DNA of 64,000 bases. Source: Cytophagales bacterium UBA2561. GTDB lineage: Bacteria > Bacteroidota > Bacteroidia > Cytophagales > Thermoflexibacteraceae. The first letter of the stretch is position 1, and every line of letters starts with the position of its first letter. Positions 1-8,824 of this stretch are shown here, piece by piece. The stretch lies in the NCBI GenBank assembly GCA_002340355.1, contig DDLX01000015.1, positions 62,001-126,000 on the forward strand. The letters run 5' to 3'. Made by a program: the position numbers and the translations under genes. Under the pieces are notes generated by a model that worked only from the letters and a program-made list of their open reading frames with translations, searched no databases and was not told where the DNA came from.

Positions 1-686
1 TTCTGAAAGTATTGGAATTACCCGAAGCTGATTTTTATGCTACAGGTGTCTCTATCGTTTTACATCCTAAAAATCCATATGTTCCTATTATTCACATGAA
101 TATCCGATATTTTGAAATGTCTGATGGTACTTTTTGGTTTGGAGGTGGAATTGACTTAACTCCCCATTATATTGATTTGAAACAAGCTCAGTTTTTTCAT
201 CAACAGCTCAAAGAAGTTTGTGACCGTCATCATCCTGAATATTATACTAAGTTTAAAAAATGGGCGGATGACTATTTTTATCTAAAACATCGCTCTGAAA
301 CCCGAGGCATTGGAGGAATCTTCTTTGACCACCTAAAAGAAACTAAAGAAAAGAATAAAGTACAACTTTTTGATTTTGTGATAGATATAGGAAGTATTTT
401 TATCCCAATTTATACTCATTTAATGAAAGCAAGTAAAGATTTACCCTACGGAGAGATAGAAGAAGACTGGCAAAAAACTCGGAGAGGACGATATGTTGAG
501 TTTAATTTGATTTGGGATAAAGGCACAAAGTTTGGCTTGGATACTAACGGACGTACCGAATCTATTTTGATGAGTTTACCACCATTGGCAAGCTGGGAAT
601 ATGATTTTAAACCAAAGCCCAACTCTAAAGAAGCCCAGACCCAAGCCTTACTTCGAAAGGGGATTGATTGGATTAATATAAAATAA
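1..686 (+). CDS. hemF: Oxygen-dependent coproporphyrinogen III oxidase (5' end outside window)
   Basis: HemF oxidatively decarboxylates coproporphyrinogen III to protoporphyrinogen IX with O2, in the cytoplasm, in heme synthesis. The reading frame is open to the left edge (frame starting at base 3), so the first roughly 75 residues of a ~300-residue enzyme are missing because of the window edge, not because of damage. Visible family motifs, in order, are ATGVS, HMNIRYFE, WFGGGIDLTP, YFYLKHRSETRGIGGIFFD, RRGRYVEFNLIWDKGT and GRTESILMSLPP. These include the conserved His/Asn and Arg/Asp positions of the active site. The C-terminal WEYDFKPKPNS and DWI match the family end. ubiE follows 107 bases downstream with its own -7 box. 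The TTG at base 12 is only an internal Leu codon. Confidence 0.95.
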   Translation, partial: LKVLELPEADFYATGVSIVLHPKNPYVPIIHMNIRYFEMSDGTFWFGGGIDLTPHYIDLKQAQFFHQQLKEVCDRHHPEYYTKFKKWADDYFYLKHRSETRGIGGIFFDHLKETKEKNKVQLFDFVIDIGSIFIPIYTHLMKASKDLPYGEIEEDWQKTRRGRYVEFNLIWDKGTKFGLDTNGRTESILMSLPPLASWEYDFKPKPNSKEAQTQALLRKGIDWINIK

Positions 687-716
687 TCGTCCCTCAAATA
701 AAATCGTAGAATCTTG

Positions 717-724
717 TACCTTTG
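717..724 (+). promoter_or_regulatory. Bacteroidetes-type -7 box for ubiE
   Basis: TACCTTTG fits the TAnnTTTG -7 element known for Bacteroidetes sigma-A promoters. It lies 69 bases before the ubiE ATG. No clear -33 TTG is visible at 19-21 bases upstream, so the call rests on the -7 box alone. Confidence 0.5.
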
Positions 725-793
725 TTTTAACCTTTTACTCAAACGAAAAGTATGGTTATTGAGATAAAAAGCGATTTCAAAACGAAATAGAAG

Positions 794-1516
794 ATGGCAG
801 TTATTCCTTATAAAACCGAAACGGGCAGTAAAAAAGAGCAAGTCGCTCGGATGTTTGATAATATTGCTCGGAATTATGATTTTCTGAATCACTTTTTGAG
901 CTTGGGTATTGATATTTTATGGCGTAAAAAAGCCGTCAAGATGTTACGTCCCGAACAACCTAAACTGATACTGGATATTGCGACAGGGACAGGTGATTTT
1001 GCTATTGAAACCCTCGCACTGAATCCTGATAAAGTAATTGGGGTTGATATTTCGGCAGGAATGTTAGAAATCGGAAAGCAAAAAATTCAGAAAAAAGGCA
1101 TGATAGATAAAATTGAAATGCAACTTGGCGATTCTGAAAAACTACTTTTTGAAGATAATACGTTTGATGCGCTTACGGTGGCTTTTGGTGTTCGAAATTA
1201 TGAAAATCTGGAAAAAGGATTGATGGATATGTATCGGGTTTTGAAACCAAATGGGACAGTAGTCATTTTAGAATTTTCGCAGCCTGAAGTTTTTCCAATG
1301 AAACAACTTTATCAATTTTATTTTAAATTTATTTTACCCTTAATTGGAAAAGTGGTTTCAAAAGATAATTCGGCTTATACCTACCTACCTGAATCAGTTC
1401 AGGCATTTCCTTATGGGAAGCAATTTGCTGGTATTCTGGAAGATATAGGCTACCGAAATGTGACTATTACACCTTTGACTTTTGGGATTAGCTCAATTTA
1501 TATGGCAAAAAAATAA
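794..1516 (+). CDS. ubiE: Demethylmenaquinone methyltransferase (UbiE/MenG/COQ5 family)
   Basis: This SAM-dependent methyltransferase does the last step of menaquinone synthesis by C-methylating demethylmenaquinone. Motif I, DIATGTGDFA, is at residues 61-70 after a family-typical N-terminus (VARMFDNIARNYDFLNHFLSLGID). The later segments AFGVRNYENLEKGLMDMYRV and LKPNG are the UbiE signature 2 region. The length of 240 aa is normal. Bacteroidota use menaquinone, so the MenG role is more likely than a ubiquinone role (inference from lineage). The start is the first ATG; there is no Shine-Dalgarno sequence. A strong hairpin at 1526-1557 follows the stop codon. Confidence 0.93.
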   Translation: MAVIPYKTETGSKKEQVARMFDNIARNYDFLNHFLSLGIDILWRKKAVKMLRPEQPKLILDIATGTGDFAIETLALNPDKVIGVDISAGMLEIGKQKIQKKGMIDKIEMQLGDSEKLLFEDNTFDALTVAFGVRNYENLEKGLMDMYRVLKPNGTVVILEFSQPEVFPMKQLYQFYFKFILPLIGKVVSKDNSAYTYLPESVQAFPYGKQFAGILEDIGYRNVTITPLTFGISSIYMAKK

Positions 1517-1525
1517 TACAAATCG

Positions 1526-1557
1526 ACTTTGACGAGATTTTTACATTTCGTCAAAGT
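1526..1557 (+). terminator. Hairpin terminator after ubiE
   Basis: ACTTTGACGA (1526-1535) pairs perfectly with TCGTCAAAGT (1548-1557). The stem can extend inward by a G-T and an A-T pair. The T/A-rich TTATAATT follows. It ends ten bases before the GSCFA start codon. Confidence 0.65.
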
Positions 1558-1568
1558 TTATAATTAAA

Positions 1569-2570
1569 ATGCAATTTCTCACCTCAGTTCGACTTCCCGA
1601 TTTTCCACAAAAAATCAGTTTGCAAAGCCATATTTTAACTTTAGGCTCATGTTTCTCTGAAAATATTGGTGCAAAATTAGAAACGTATAAATTTCAAGTT
1701 TTAGCCAATCCATTTGGAATAATTTTTAATCCATTATCTATATTTACTGTTCTGGAAAAAACTTTAAATTATACTAATTTTGAAGGCTCTAAAATTATCC
1801 AAAATCAAGAAATTTGGGCGCATTATGATGTTCATTCTCGATTATCAGATCTGAGCCAAGAGAAGCTTTTAAATAATCTTCAAAAAGCTCAACAAAATAC
1901 GTTCGATTGGTTTGCTAAAATAGATAAAAATCCAAGCGAAAATTTTTTGATTTTAACTTTTGGAACAGCTTACATTCATCGACTCAAATCTTCGGGTGAA
2001 GTGGTTGCTAATTGTCATAAAATGCCTGCTCATTTGTTTGAGAAAAAATTACTCTCGGTTAGTGAAATTATTGGAAGTTTTGAAAAAATTGCGTCACTTT
2101 TATTCCGAAAAAAATTGACTATTGTATTGACAGTTAGCCCAGTACGTCATATTAAGGAAGGACTTTCGGAGAACTCAATAAGTAAGTCAATTTTACGAGT
2201 AGCTTGTCACGAGCTTAGTGAAAAATTTTCCAATATCTATTATTTTCCATCTTATGAACTTGTATTAGATGAATTGCGGGATTACCGATTTTATACTGCT
2301 GATTTGATTCATCCGAATGAAATAGCCATTACTTATATTTTTGAGAAATTTTCAGAAAGTTTTTTTGCTGAATCAGCAAAAAATTTTGTAAAAAAATGGC
2401 AAAAAATTCAAAGGGGTTTAAGTCATAATCCCCAATTTAATTATACAAAATCACATCAAAATTTTTTGAAGAAGCTTCTTGGAAAAGTACAAAACATAAA
2501 GGAAGTAGATACCTTAGAAGAGTGTCGATTTCTTGAGAAACAATTAGAATTATTGAAGTTGGAAGGCTAG
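1569..2570 (+). CDS. GSCFA domain-containing protein
   Basis: The eponymous motif is visible: LTLGSCFSENIG at residues 24-35. It is followed by the conserved NPFGIIFNPLSI block and a C-terminal DLIHPNEIA block. This is the block order of a GDSL/SGNH-like hydrolase, with Ser in the GSCF segment and Asp/His near the end. GSCFA proteins are common in Bacteroidota and their substrate is not established, so no specific reaction is assigned. There is no signal peptide, so it is probably cytoplasmic. The start is the only ATG that keeps the GSCF motif near residue 27, as in the family. The gene faces the GNAT gene tail to tail across 250 bases that hold a 12-bp inverted repeat. Confidence 0.85.
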   Translation: MQFLTSVRLPDFPQKISLQSHILTLGSCFSENIGAKLETYKFQVLANPFGIIFNPLSIFTVLEKTLNYTNFEGSKIIQNQEIWAHYDVHSRLSDLSQEKLLNNLQKAQQNTFDWFAKIDKNPSENFLILTFGTAYIHRLKSSGEVVANCHKMPAHLFEKKLLSVSEIIGSFEKIASLLFRKKLTIVLTVSPVRHIKEGLSENSISKSILRVACHELSEKFSNIYYFPSYELVLDELRDYRFYTADLIHPNEIAITYIFEKFSESFFAESAKNFVKKWQKIQRGLSHNPQFNYTKSHQNFLKKLLGKVQNIKEVDTLEECRFLEKQLELLKLEG

Positions 2571-2579
2571 TAAACAAAA

Positions 2580-2742
2580 AGATATTGTAAGCCGAGCATC
2601 AAAGCACTTAAAAAAATTAAACGATAAAGCAGTAATTTTAAAGAACTGCGAATTAGTTTGGTTTTCACGAGTGTAGTTTTACAGTAGTTTAGTCAGAATC
2701 ATACGGCTTAAAGCAACTTTGTGCCGTTTACTTACAATATCT
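2580..2742. repeat. 12-bp perfect inverted repeat flanking 139 bases
   Basis: AGATATTGTAAG at 2580-2591 is repeated exactly in inverse orientation at 2731-2742. The 139 bases between carry no credible gene. The interval lies between two convergent genes. The ends share the word TTGTAAG with the terminal repeats of the MITE-like element at 14190-14332, but the interiors are not visibly alike. It could be a short degenerate mobile element or a long-range terminator stem. Confidence 0.45.
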
Positions 2743-2820
2743 GCTGAAAAAATGACCCCCCTTTTCCGAAAAGCGTTGCAAATCAGTCAAAAATAAATGT
2801 GATAAGGTCTAATGCTGTTT

Positions 2821-3798
2821 TTAAGTTCGAAATGATGAAAAATCATACGATAAAATATGACTCATTGAACCTAGACGATATTGTAGATTTTCCAAAAGCC
2901 GACATACCCGCCGATTTGCCGATTGTGTTCCAATGAAAGTATAATCTGCTCCTACTTCCCGTAAATGATAAGTCATCTCCGAAACTAACTTTTGTCCCCA
3001 GCCTCGGCACGTAGGCGCAACTGCAAACAAAGGCATTCGAGAGGCATTTACGCCCAGTTTTTCCCAATCTTCTCGGAAATATTTGGCAGTCAAAAAGCCA
3101 TCTGAAGGAACATTTGGTTCATTTGGAACTAAAACCATATCGGCAAAACCTTTAACTGATTCACTCACATATTTGGCTAAGAAACGGTCTGCCATTTCCT
3201 CTGAAAATACTGAATCGGCATGAAAACGGTCATATTCGTTTCGCATGAATTGAGCTACTCGTTCTAGATTTGGAATGTCTTTTGGAAGTGCTTTTCTTAT
3301 ATTAAATCTTTGATAATCAATTTTTTGTAAATCTGTTTTAAAGTAATTTAGTCGAGTTTCGACCTGTCGAAAGCCTCCATGAGTTAAAGCCTGAATCACG
3401 GAAATATCTTCAGTAGGAATATCGGCAAAAACATAGATTGATTGAGAATCAGGAAATAATCTTGAAACTCTGTTTTGAAGAGAAGACATAAAGGTTTGAG
3501 TGGCTTTACTCAAAAGTTGAAAGTCCGAATGAGCAAATAAAATCGGCAGTAATTTATAGGTTGGTATTTTGAAAAAAGTAGAATCCCACGCCAAAAATTG
3601 CATTAAAAATATATGTAATTGCCCATCTATTTTGATTTCAAAAAGCTGATTCTGGGCTTCGTTTTGAAAGTCCAAAATAGGTTTGATTACAAAATTTTGT
3701 GTTTGTCTTTTAGCATTTGTTTCTCGAACAAAACTATAAGGACTATAAAAAAACAGTTTTTCCGCACGACTTTCTAATAATGAATTATATTGATTCAT
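2821..3798 (-). CDS. GNAT-family N-acetyltransferase (WecD-like)
   Basis: The acetyl-CoA-binding motif A of GNAT enzymes is visible as APTCRGWGQKLVSEM near residue 263 (Q/RxxGxG/A type). It is followed by FIGTQSANRRVCRLLENL, the usual beta-alpha C-terminal part in which a neighbouring Asn/Arg precedes the last strand. The first ~160 residues form a separate N-terminal region with LAWDSTFF, as in dTDP-fucosamine acetyltransferase (WecD)-like proteins. The substrate is not evident. It is the last gene of a tight minus-strand run (gaps of 18, 3 and 20 bases) starting with the PD-(D/E)XK gene at 8684. Confidence 0.7.
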   Translation of the reverse strand: MNQYNSLLESRAEKLFFYSPYSFVRETNAKRQTQNFVIKPILDFQNEAQNQLFEIKIDGQLHIFLMQFLAWDSTFFKIPTYKLLPILFAHSDFQLLSKATQTFMSSLQNRVSRLFPDSQSIYVFADIPTEDISVIQALTHGGFRQVETRLNYFKTDLQKIDYQRFNIRKALPKDIPNLERVAQFMRNEYDRFHADSVFSEEMADRFLAKYVSESVKGFADMVLVPNEPNVPSDGFLTAKYFREDWEKLGVNASRMPLFAVAPTCRGWGQKLVSEMTYHLREVGADYTFIGTQSANRRVCRLLENLQYRLGSMSHILSYDFSSFRT

Positions 3799-3818
3799 AA
3801 ATAAAGTTTATGATTTTT

Positions 3819-4229
3819 TTAGTTACTAGAAATACCAAACCAATTAAATGCCTCTTCCATACTGTCAAAAAACCTTCGTTGGATTTGTTTTTGATGAGGC
3901 TCTTCAAGCGTTTGTTCAATACTTAAATGAGTGAAAAATTCGGTAGGTAAGATAAAAGCTTTTTTCCTAACAATCTTCATTTCTACAGCAGTAATATTGG
4001 TATCTAACCACACTTGTACATCAGGAGTTATGGAGAAATCTAATTCTCTGATATTCAATAGAAAATACTTGGGCATATACCTTTGCAATTGCTCAAAATA
4101 TTCTAAAATTTCTGCTTTGTATTCTTCTATGGTCATCTTATTTGTGCTTGGTTTCCAAGTATAGACAAACAAGGAATGTTTTTCATCGTATTTGAGGTCT
4201 TGGTACTTTGATTCGTGAATTATTTTCAT
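3819..4229 (-). CDS. SpoIIAA-like (STAS/SEC14-type) small protein
   Basis: This 136-residue soluble protein has alternating beta and alpha stretches and ends in RRFFDSMEEAFNWFGI. That ending resembles the 'F.s.eeAl.WL' ending of SpoIIAA-like (STAS/SEC14) proteins, which are frequent as singletons in Cytophagales. The middle segment YFLLNIRELDFSITPDVQVWL matches the 'd.r...f...p..q.W' pattern of the same family. The function is unknown. It starts 3 bases after the stop of the carotenoid desaturase gene and is surely cotranscribed with it. The family assignment is pattern recognition only. Confidence 0.55.
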   Translation of the reverse strand: MKIIHESKYQDLKYDEKHSLFVYTWKPSTNKMTIEEYKAEILEYFEQLQRYMPKYFLLNIRELDFSITPDVQVWLDTNITAVEMKIVRKKAFILPTEFFTHLSIEQTLEEPHQKQIQRRFFDSMEEAFNWFGISSN

Positions 4230-4232
4230 GTT

Positions 4233-5708
4233 TTAATTGTATTTTTTCTTAGTAATCAAATTTGCTGTAATTCGGGCTGAACTTAAACATAGCGGAATAC
4301 CTCCTCCGGGGTGAACACTCCCTCCACAAAAATATAAATTCTGTAGTTGTCTCGAAAAGTTGGCATGACGCAAAAATGCAGCATATCGATTATTACTACT
4401 GTTTCCATATAAAGCCCCTTGTGTTGAGGAGGTAATTAATTCAATACGGCGAGGATCAAGATACTCCTCAGTAATAATCAGATTTTCAACCTTTTGTTTT
4501 AGATTTCGAGTGAGTTTCTGAAGAATATTTTGACGGCTTCTATCTATTATTTCATCCCAATTTTGTCCTTCATTATTCGGAACGTTTATCATCACAAACC
4601 AATTTTCACAACCTTTTGGAGCATCGTCCGAACAAATCTTAGAACTGATATGAACATAAATAGTAGGGTCATCAAAGACCGTTTTTTGGTGAAAAATTGC
4701 CTCAAATTCCTTTTGATAATCGGCACTAAAAAAAATATTATGTACATCTAATTCAGGAAACTCTCTTTGGATTCCCCAATAAAAAATAAGTGCTGAACTG
4801 GATTTAGGTTGTTTTAGAAGCGAAATCGGAGCAGGAATATTGGGCAATAAATTTTGATAAGTGCTGACCATATCAGCATTACTGACAATTGTATCAAAAA
4901 AATAATCTTTTTTATTGATTTTCAGACCAATAGCAGTTTTATTTTTAACTATAATTTTTTCAACTTTACTATCCAATATAAATTTAACACCTAGTTCTTG
5001 AGCTAACTTTCCAAGTGATTTTGGAATTGAAATCATTCCTTTTTCAGGAAAAAATGCCCCAATATTGTACTCCAGATGTGGAATAATATTGAGTGTAGCA
5101 GGAGTTTGGTAAGGATTTGAACCGTTATAAGTGGCATATCGATTAAATAACTGCACAACGTGCGGAGATTGAAAGGTAGCTTCATTAGCTTGGTTCATTG
5201 TGCGAAAAATATCTAATTGATTGAAATTCAAGTATCCTCGTAAAGCCTTAGCATTTAACCAAGTTTCAGCCTGATGCAGTGAACGCCACAAAAATAAGTC
5301 GGCGGTAAGGTCAAATTTCCGTTTACTTTTTTTCAAAAAATCCAAAACCACCGAAGTGGGCTCATTTGTTTTTTCGTAGAGTTCTTGAGCAAATTTTTCA
5401 GGATTGGCATATGCCGTGATTTTTGTTCCATCTTCATAAAAATACTTTGTGATGATATCTAAACGGCGATATTGGAAATAATTTTCAGGCTTTTTACCTG
5501 CCAACTCAAATAATTCTTCAACCAGTTTGGGCAATGTAAATAAAGAAGGACCCTTATCAAATCGGAATCCTTGTGACTCAAATTGAGCTAGCTTTCCTCC
5601 TAAATGTGAATTAGATTCAAATACAATAACCTGATGTCCAGCAATTTGTAAACGAATTGCCGTAGCAATACCTGCAATACCTGCTCCAATAATTGCTGTT
5701 TGATTCAT
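4233..5708 (-). CDS. CrtD/CrtI-type carotenoid desaturase, FAD-dependent
   Basis: This flavin-dependent desaturase of the phytoene desaturase family introduces double bonds into a carotenoid backbone. In Bacteroidota the stand-alone version is often a 1'-hydroxycarotenoid 3,4-desaturase (CrtD). The dinucleotide-binding motif GAGIAGIATA (residues 7-16) is followed by ESNSHLGGKLAQFESQGFRFDKGPS, split here only by wording. The C-terminal family signature FCGGSVHPGGGIPL is near residue 462. The length of 491 aa is normal. No crtB, crtE or crtZ is in the window, so the exact step (CrtI or CrtD) cannot be fixed. It shares an operon with the upstream nuclease gene (18-base gap). Confidence 0.85.
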   Translation of the reverse strand: MNQTAIIGAGIAGIATAIRLQIAGHQVIVFESNSHLGGKLAQFESQGFRFDKGPSLFTLPKLVEELFELAGKKPENYFQYRRLDIITKYFYEDGTKITAYANPEKFAQELYEKTNEPTSVVLDFLKKSKRKFDLTADLFLWRSLHQAETWLNAKALRGYLNFNQLDIFRTMNQANEATFQSPHVVQLFNRYATYNGSNPYQTPATLNIIPHLEYNIGAFFPEKGMISIPKSLGKLAQELGVKFILDSKVEKIIVKNKTAIGLKINKKDYFFDTIVSNADMVSTYQNLLPNIPAPISLLKQPKSSSALIFYWGIQREFPELDVHNIFFSADYQKEFEAIFHQKTVFDDPTIYVHISSKICSDDAPKGCENWFVMINVPNNEGQNWDEIIDRSRQNILQKLTRNLKQKVENLIITEEYLDPRRIELITSSTQGALYGNSSNNRYAAFLRHANFSRQLQNLYFCGGSVHPGGGIPLCLSSARITANLITKKKYN

Positions 5709-5726
5709 AGAAATTTCGAATAATAC

Positions 5727-8684
5727 TTATAAAATTTCAAACCCAAAATCTGAGGCTTCTTGACGAAACGGTTTGTTTGTATCTAACATATCTTCTACTA
5801 AGATTGTCATAAATTTTTCGACATATGTCATAAATTCGGAAGTATTTTTGGGTTCATCCTTAATTTTATATTCGATAAATCCATCAAACAATTTTCGGAA
5901 AAAGAAGAACCCCGATTTAATGTATTCTGTATGTTCTAGAAAAATATTTGATGGATTGAAATTTTTTGGTAAATTTTGAATCTTTTTATTTTCTAAATTC
6001 TTAATTAATAGATATTTATAAATCAATAATTGAATAATTTTAGCTTTATCAGGATTTAGAAAAAGATCACTCATTTCTTTTGCTCGTAAATCCACAGGGT
6101 GATAGGTTCCTGTTTTGTAGTCCACTACTCGAATTACTTGATTATCAATAATATCAATGCGATCAGCTTTCCCCCAAAGTCGAACTCGACAATTTCTTCC
6201 ATCTTTTAATTGAATTTTTAGGCAATGTTCCAAGGTATTCTCTTGATTCACAAGATAATAAGGAGCTTCTTTTTCGATTTGTAATTCTAAAAATGTATTA
6301 ATCAGATATTGTGCTACATACTTGAGAATGAAGTTTTTACCATATTCTGTAATCATACCTCCTCTAAATTCTTTAATTAAAGCTTCGATTTGTTCTAAAA
6401 CAGCCTTTCTGTCCTCATAAACATGACGAATTGTCGCTTCAGAGACTTCCTTACCAATGTAAGATTGAAAGCGTTTATCTAAAAATTCATGAACAATTGT
6501 CCCGAAAGTATTCACCATCATATTCTCTTCAATATCATCAGGTTCTCTTAATTTGAGAACTTTACGTTGAAAAAATTCCAAAGGATTCCGAATATACATA
6601 TTGACAAAAGACGGCGTAATGCCTTTTTCGAGATAAGTCTCTACTTTTTCGAGTAACATAGGTTCTTTTTCAACTTCCAAATGCTCAATTTGATTTTCAG
6701 GAAGTTGCATAACTACTTGTTTTTCAGTAATATTTATGTTTGGTAATTTCCCTAATTCGGCTTTAACTTGGGTTAAAAAACGACTTTTTTCGGAGCTTCC
6801 TACTCCTTCTGTAACTGTAGAGTGAATTAAGTAGATTTGTTTTGCACGATGAAATAGCCGATAAAATGTATAAGCATCCATAGCATCACTCTCTAGATGT
6901 GTAGGTAACTGGAAACTTCGGCGCAAATCCAAGGGAATTAGAGAATTTAAAACTTTGCCTTTTGGAAAAATTCCCTCATTACAAGAAAGGATTATAATTT
7001 GCTCAAAATCAAGGGTTCTACTCTCAATTGTTCCCATAATTTGGATAGGAGCAAGTGGTTCTCCTGTAAATGGAACTCGTTTATTTCGAAGAATTTCGTA
7101 TAAAAAATGTTTAAAGATTCGTAGGTTTAATTTGTATTCATAAGGGGCTAATTCCTCTCGTAATTGAACCAAAATCGTATAAAAAGCATATAAATATTCA
7201 TTTTCTAATACATTATGTTTATTATCAAATAAGGCTGAAAGTACATTGACCAATTCAAAAAAGGCATCTAATGCTTGTGATAGTTGCCCGTTCCAGCTAC
7301 GGAAAATGACTTCATAAAAAGACGTTTTTTGTCCAAATTTTAGTAATTCAGAAAGTGGAATATAAATCAGGTTTTCTTGTTGAATTTTTTCAATCTGATT
7401 TTGAATAATTTCGTAATCTGTTTTGTGATTTTTAGAATATTGAATGAAAGAATGTCGTAATAAACGAATCACATCTTTATAATAAATATAAACTTCTCCA
7501 TTCTGTTCTTGACGTAAATTTTCTTGCATTAAAAACAGATTATCAATCAAATAGAAAAGAGGAGTTCTATCAATAGTTAATCCAGCCGTTACATTTATAT
7601 AATCTTTTAGAGGAAATCCTATTGCTTTTTGATTTTCTTGATCAACAGGTAAGGAGTACAAAAGAGGTAATAACATTGCTTCATCTGGTAATAAAACTAA
7701 GGTGTGATTGACTTCCTTTCGAATTTTGGAAATTTGTTGGTTTTCATGAATTCTTTGAAAACTATTTTTGAGAATATCTCCTGTTAATTTGGCTTGTGTA
7801 ACTTTATCATTTACGCTAATTATTTCAATATTTTTAGTGTGAGTTGTAATACTATTTTGTGTAAAGTATTTTGTAGCATTTTTTTGTATTTTTTTTAGAT
7901 TTTGTCTTAAATATAAACCTGCCTCGTGTAAGGGATTCTTCAAATAAAACTCATCTGCATCCCAAAATAATTCTGCCTTTTGTTGAGCATCAAATTGAGC
8001 AATAATTGCTGATTCGGAAGCTGAAAGTTGGTTAAATCCAGCAAAGACGACTCGTTCGATACCGTGATATTCACTAATTTCTTCTAAATTTTCGGAAGCA
8101 TATCGAAAGGCTAATCCTAAATATGCCATTTTTTGAGCCAAAAGTTCCTTTCGAAAATCCGTGTAAGTTTTTCTTAAAAAATCCCAAAATTCATAATAAT
8201 TTGTAATACTTGAATTTTCATCTAATTCCAATTCATCCTGACCTAATTCTTTTCGCCAACGTTCGAGGGCTTTGACTTCATTGAGATAATCAAAAAGATG
8301 ATCACCATCAACTAAATTTTTATCAATTCCATCAAAATCTTTTAGGATAATTGTGCCAAGTGGAGCAAATTTTTCGAGGTCATGGCTTTCGTCTGTATCA
8401 AATTTTTTATAGGTCTCAAAAAGTCGGAACAATAACTTTACTGAATCCAAAATTTCGAGTGGGGTTGTATTCAAAATAAAGTCGTCCATTGACCAAATTT
8501 CAGGAGAAAGAATAGTTTTGGTCGTTTCTTTTAGGAGGTAATGTCGAAAATACATACACGCCCTCCGAGTAGGCAAAATAATGTGTAAATCAGTTAGTTG
8601 AGTATTGTATTTTTGCCATAAAACCCGTGCAACTTGATGCAAAAAAGGAAGATTATCGGGGATAGTTTCAGCGAGATCAGTCAT
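5727..8684 (-). CDS. AddB-like PD-(D/E)XK nuclease-family protein
   Basis: The C-terminal nuclease core is explicit: GKADRID at 838-844, VVDYKTG at 853-859 (Asp855 and Lys857 of the D-x-K triad), then a Q-containing helix, IIQLLIYKYLL, near 885. The N-terminus keeps a strand-loop at 36-42 (ILPTRRA) in place of a Walker A motif, so the helicase-like part looks inactive for ATP, as in AddB. The 985-residue length and the segment ESRTLDFEQIIILSCNEGIFP agree with the AddB-like family of Bacteroidota. Such proteins act with AddA-type helicases in double-strand break repair; no addA partner is in the window. It is the first gene of the four-gene minus-strand operon. Confidence 0.8.
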   Translation of the reverse strand: MTDLAETIPDNLPFLHQVARVLWQKYNTQLTDLHIILPTRRACMYFRHYLLKETTKTILSPEIWSMDDFILNTTPLEILDSVKLLFRLFETYKKFDTDESHDLEKFAPLGTIILKDFDGIDKNLVDGDHLFDYLNEVKALERWRKELGQDELELDENSSITNYYEFWDFLRKTYTDFRKELLAQKMAYLGLAFRYASENLEEISEYHGIERVVFAGFNQLSASESAIIAQFDAQQKAELFWDADEFYLKNPLHEAGLYLRQNLKKIQKNATKYFTQNSITTHTKNIEIISVNDKVTQAKLTGDILKNSFQRIHENQQISKIRKEVNHTLVLLPDEAMLLPLLYSLPVDQENQKAIGFPLKDYINVTAGLTIDRTPLFYLIDNLFLMQENLRQEQNGEVYIYYKDVIRLLRHSFIQYSKNHKTDYEIIQNQIEKIQQENLIYIPLSELLKFGQKTSFYEVIFRSWNGQLSQALDAFFELVNVLSALFDNKHNVLENEYLYAFYTILVQLREELAPYEYKLNLRIFKHFLYEILRNKRVPFTGEPLAPIQIMGTIESRTLDFEQIIILSCNEGIFPKGKVLNSLIPLDLRRSFQLPTHLESDAMDAYTFYRLFHRAKQIYLIHSTVTEGVGSSEKSRFLTQVKAELGKLPNINITEKQVVMQLPENQIEHLEVEKEPMLLEKVETYLEKGITPSFVNMYIRNPLEFFQRKVLKLREPDDIEENMMVNTFGTIVHEFLDKRFQSYIGKEVSEATIRHVYEDRKAVLEQIEALIKEFRGGMITEYGKNFILKYVAQYLINTFLELQIEKEAPYYLVNQENTLEHCLKIQLKDGRNCRVRLWGKADRIDIIDNQVIRVVDYKTGTYHPVDLRAKEMSDLFLNPDKAKIIQLLIYKYLLIKNLENKKIQNLPKNFNPSNIFLEHTEYIKSGFFFFRKLFDGFIEYKIKDEPKNTSEFMTYVEKFMTILVEDMLDTNKPFRQEASDFGFEIL

Positions 8685-8733
8685 AAAAATGGGTTCAAAT
8701 CAAACAGCTTCCAAGGAAGTGTTCTTTTTTTTG

Positions 8734-8741
8734 TACATTTG
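8734..8741 (+). promoter_or_regulatory. -7 box for the M48 peptidase gene
   Basis: TACATTTG matches TAnnTTTG. It sits 83 bases before the ATG of the M48 gene, in the divergent region between that gene and the AddB-like operon. Confidence 0.45.
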
Positions 8742-8824
8742 GTTCGTGTCTAAAAAAGTTAGCTAAAGTACATCTTTTTTGCTAAAAATGGGCATAAATT
8801 CCGAAAAATAGAATCCGAAAAAAC

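Noticed and set aside
1..120. N-terminal truncation of hemF
   Set aside because: The frame is open to the window edge, so the missing start lies outside the window rather than being lost.
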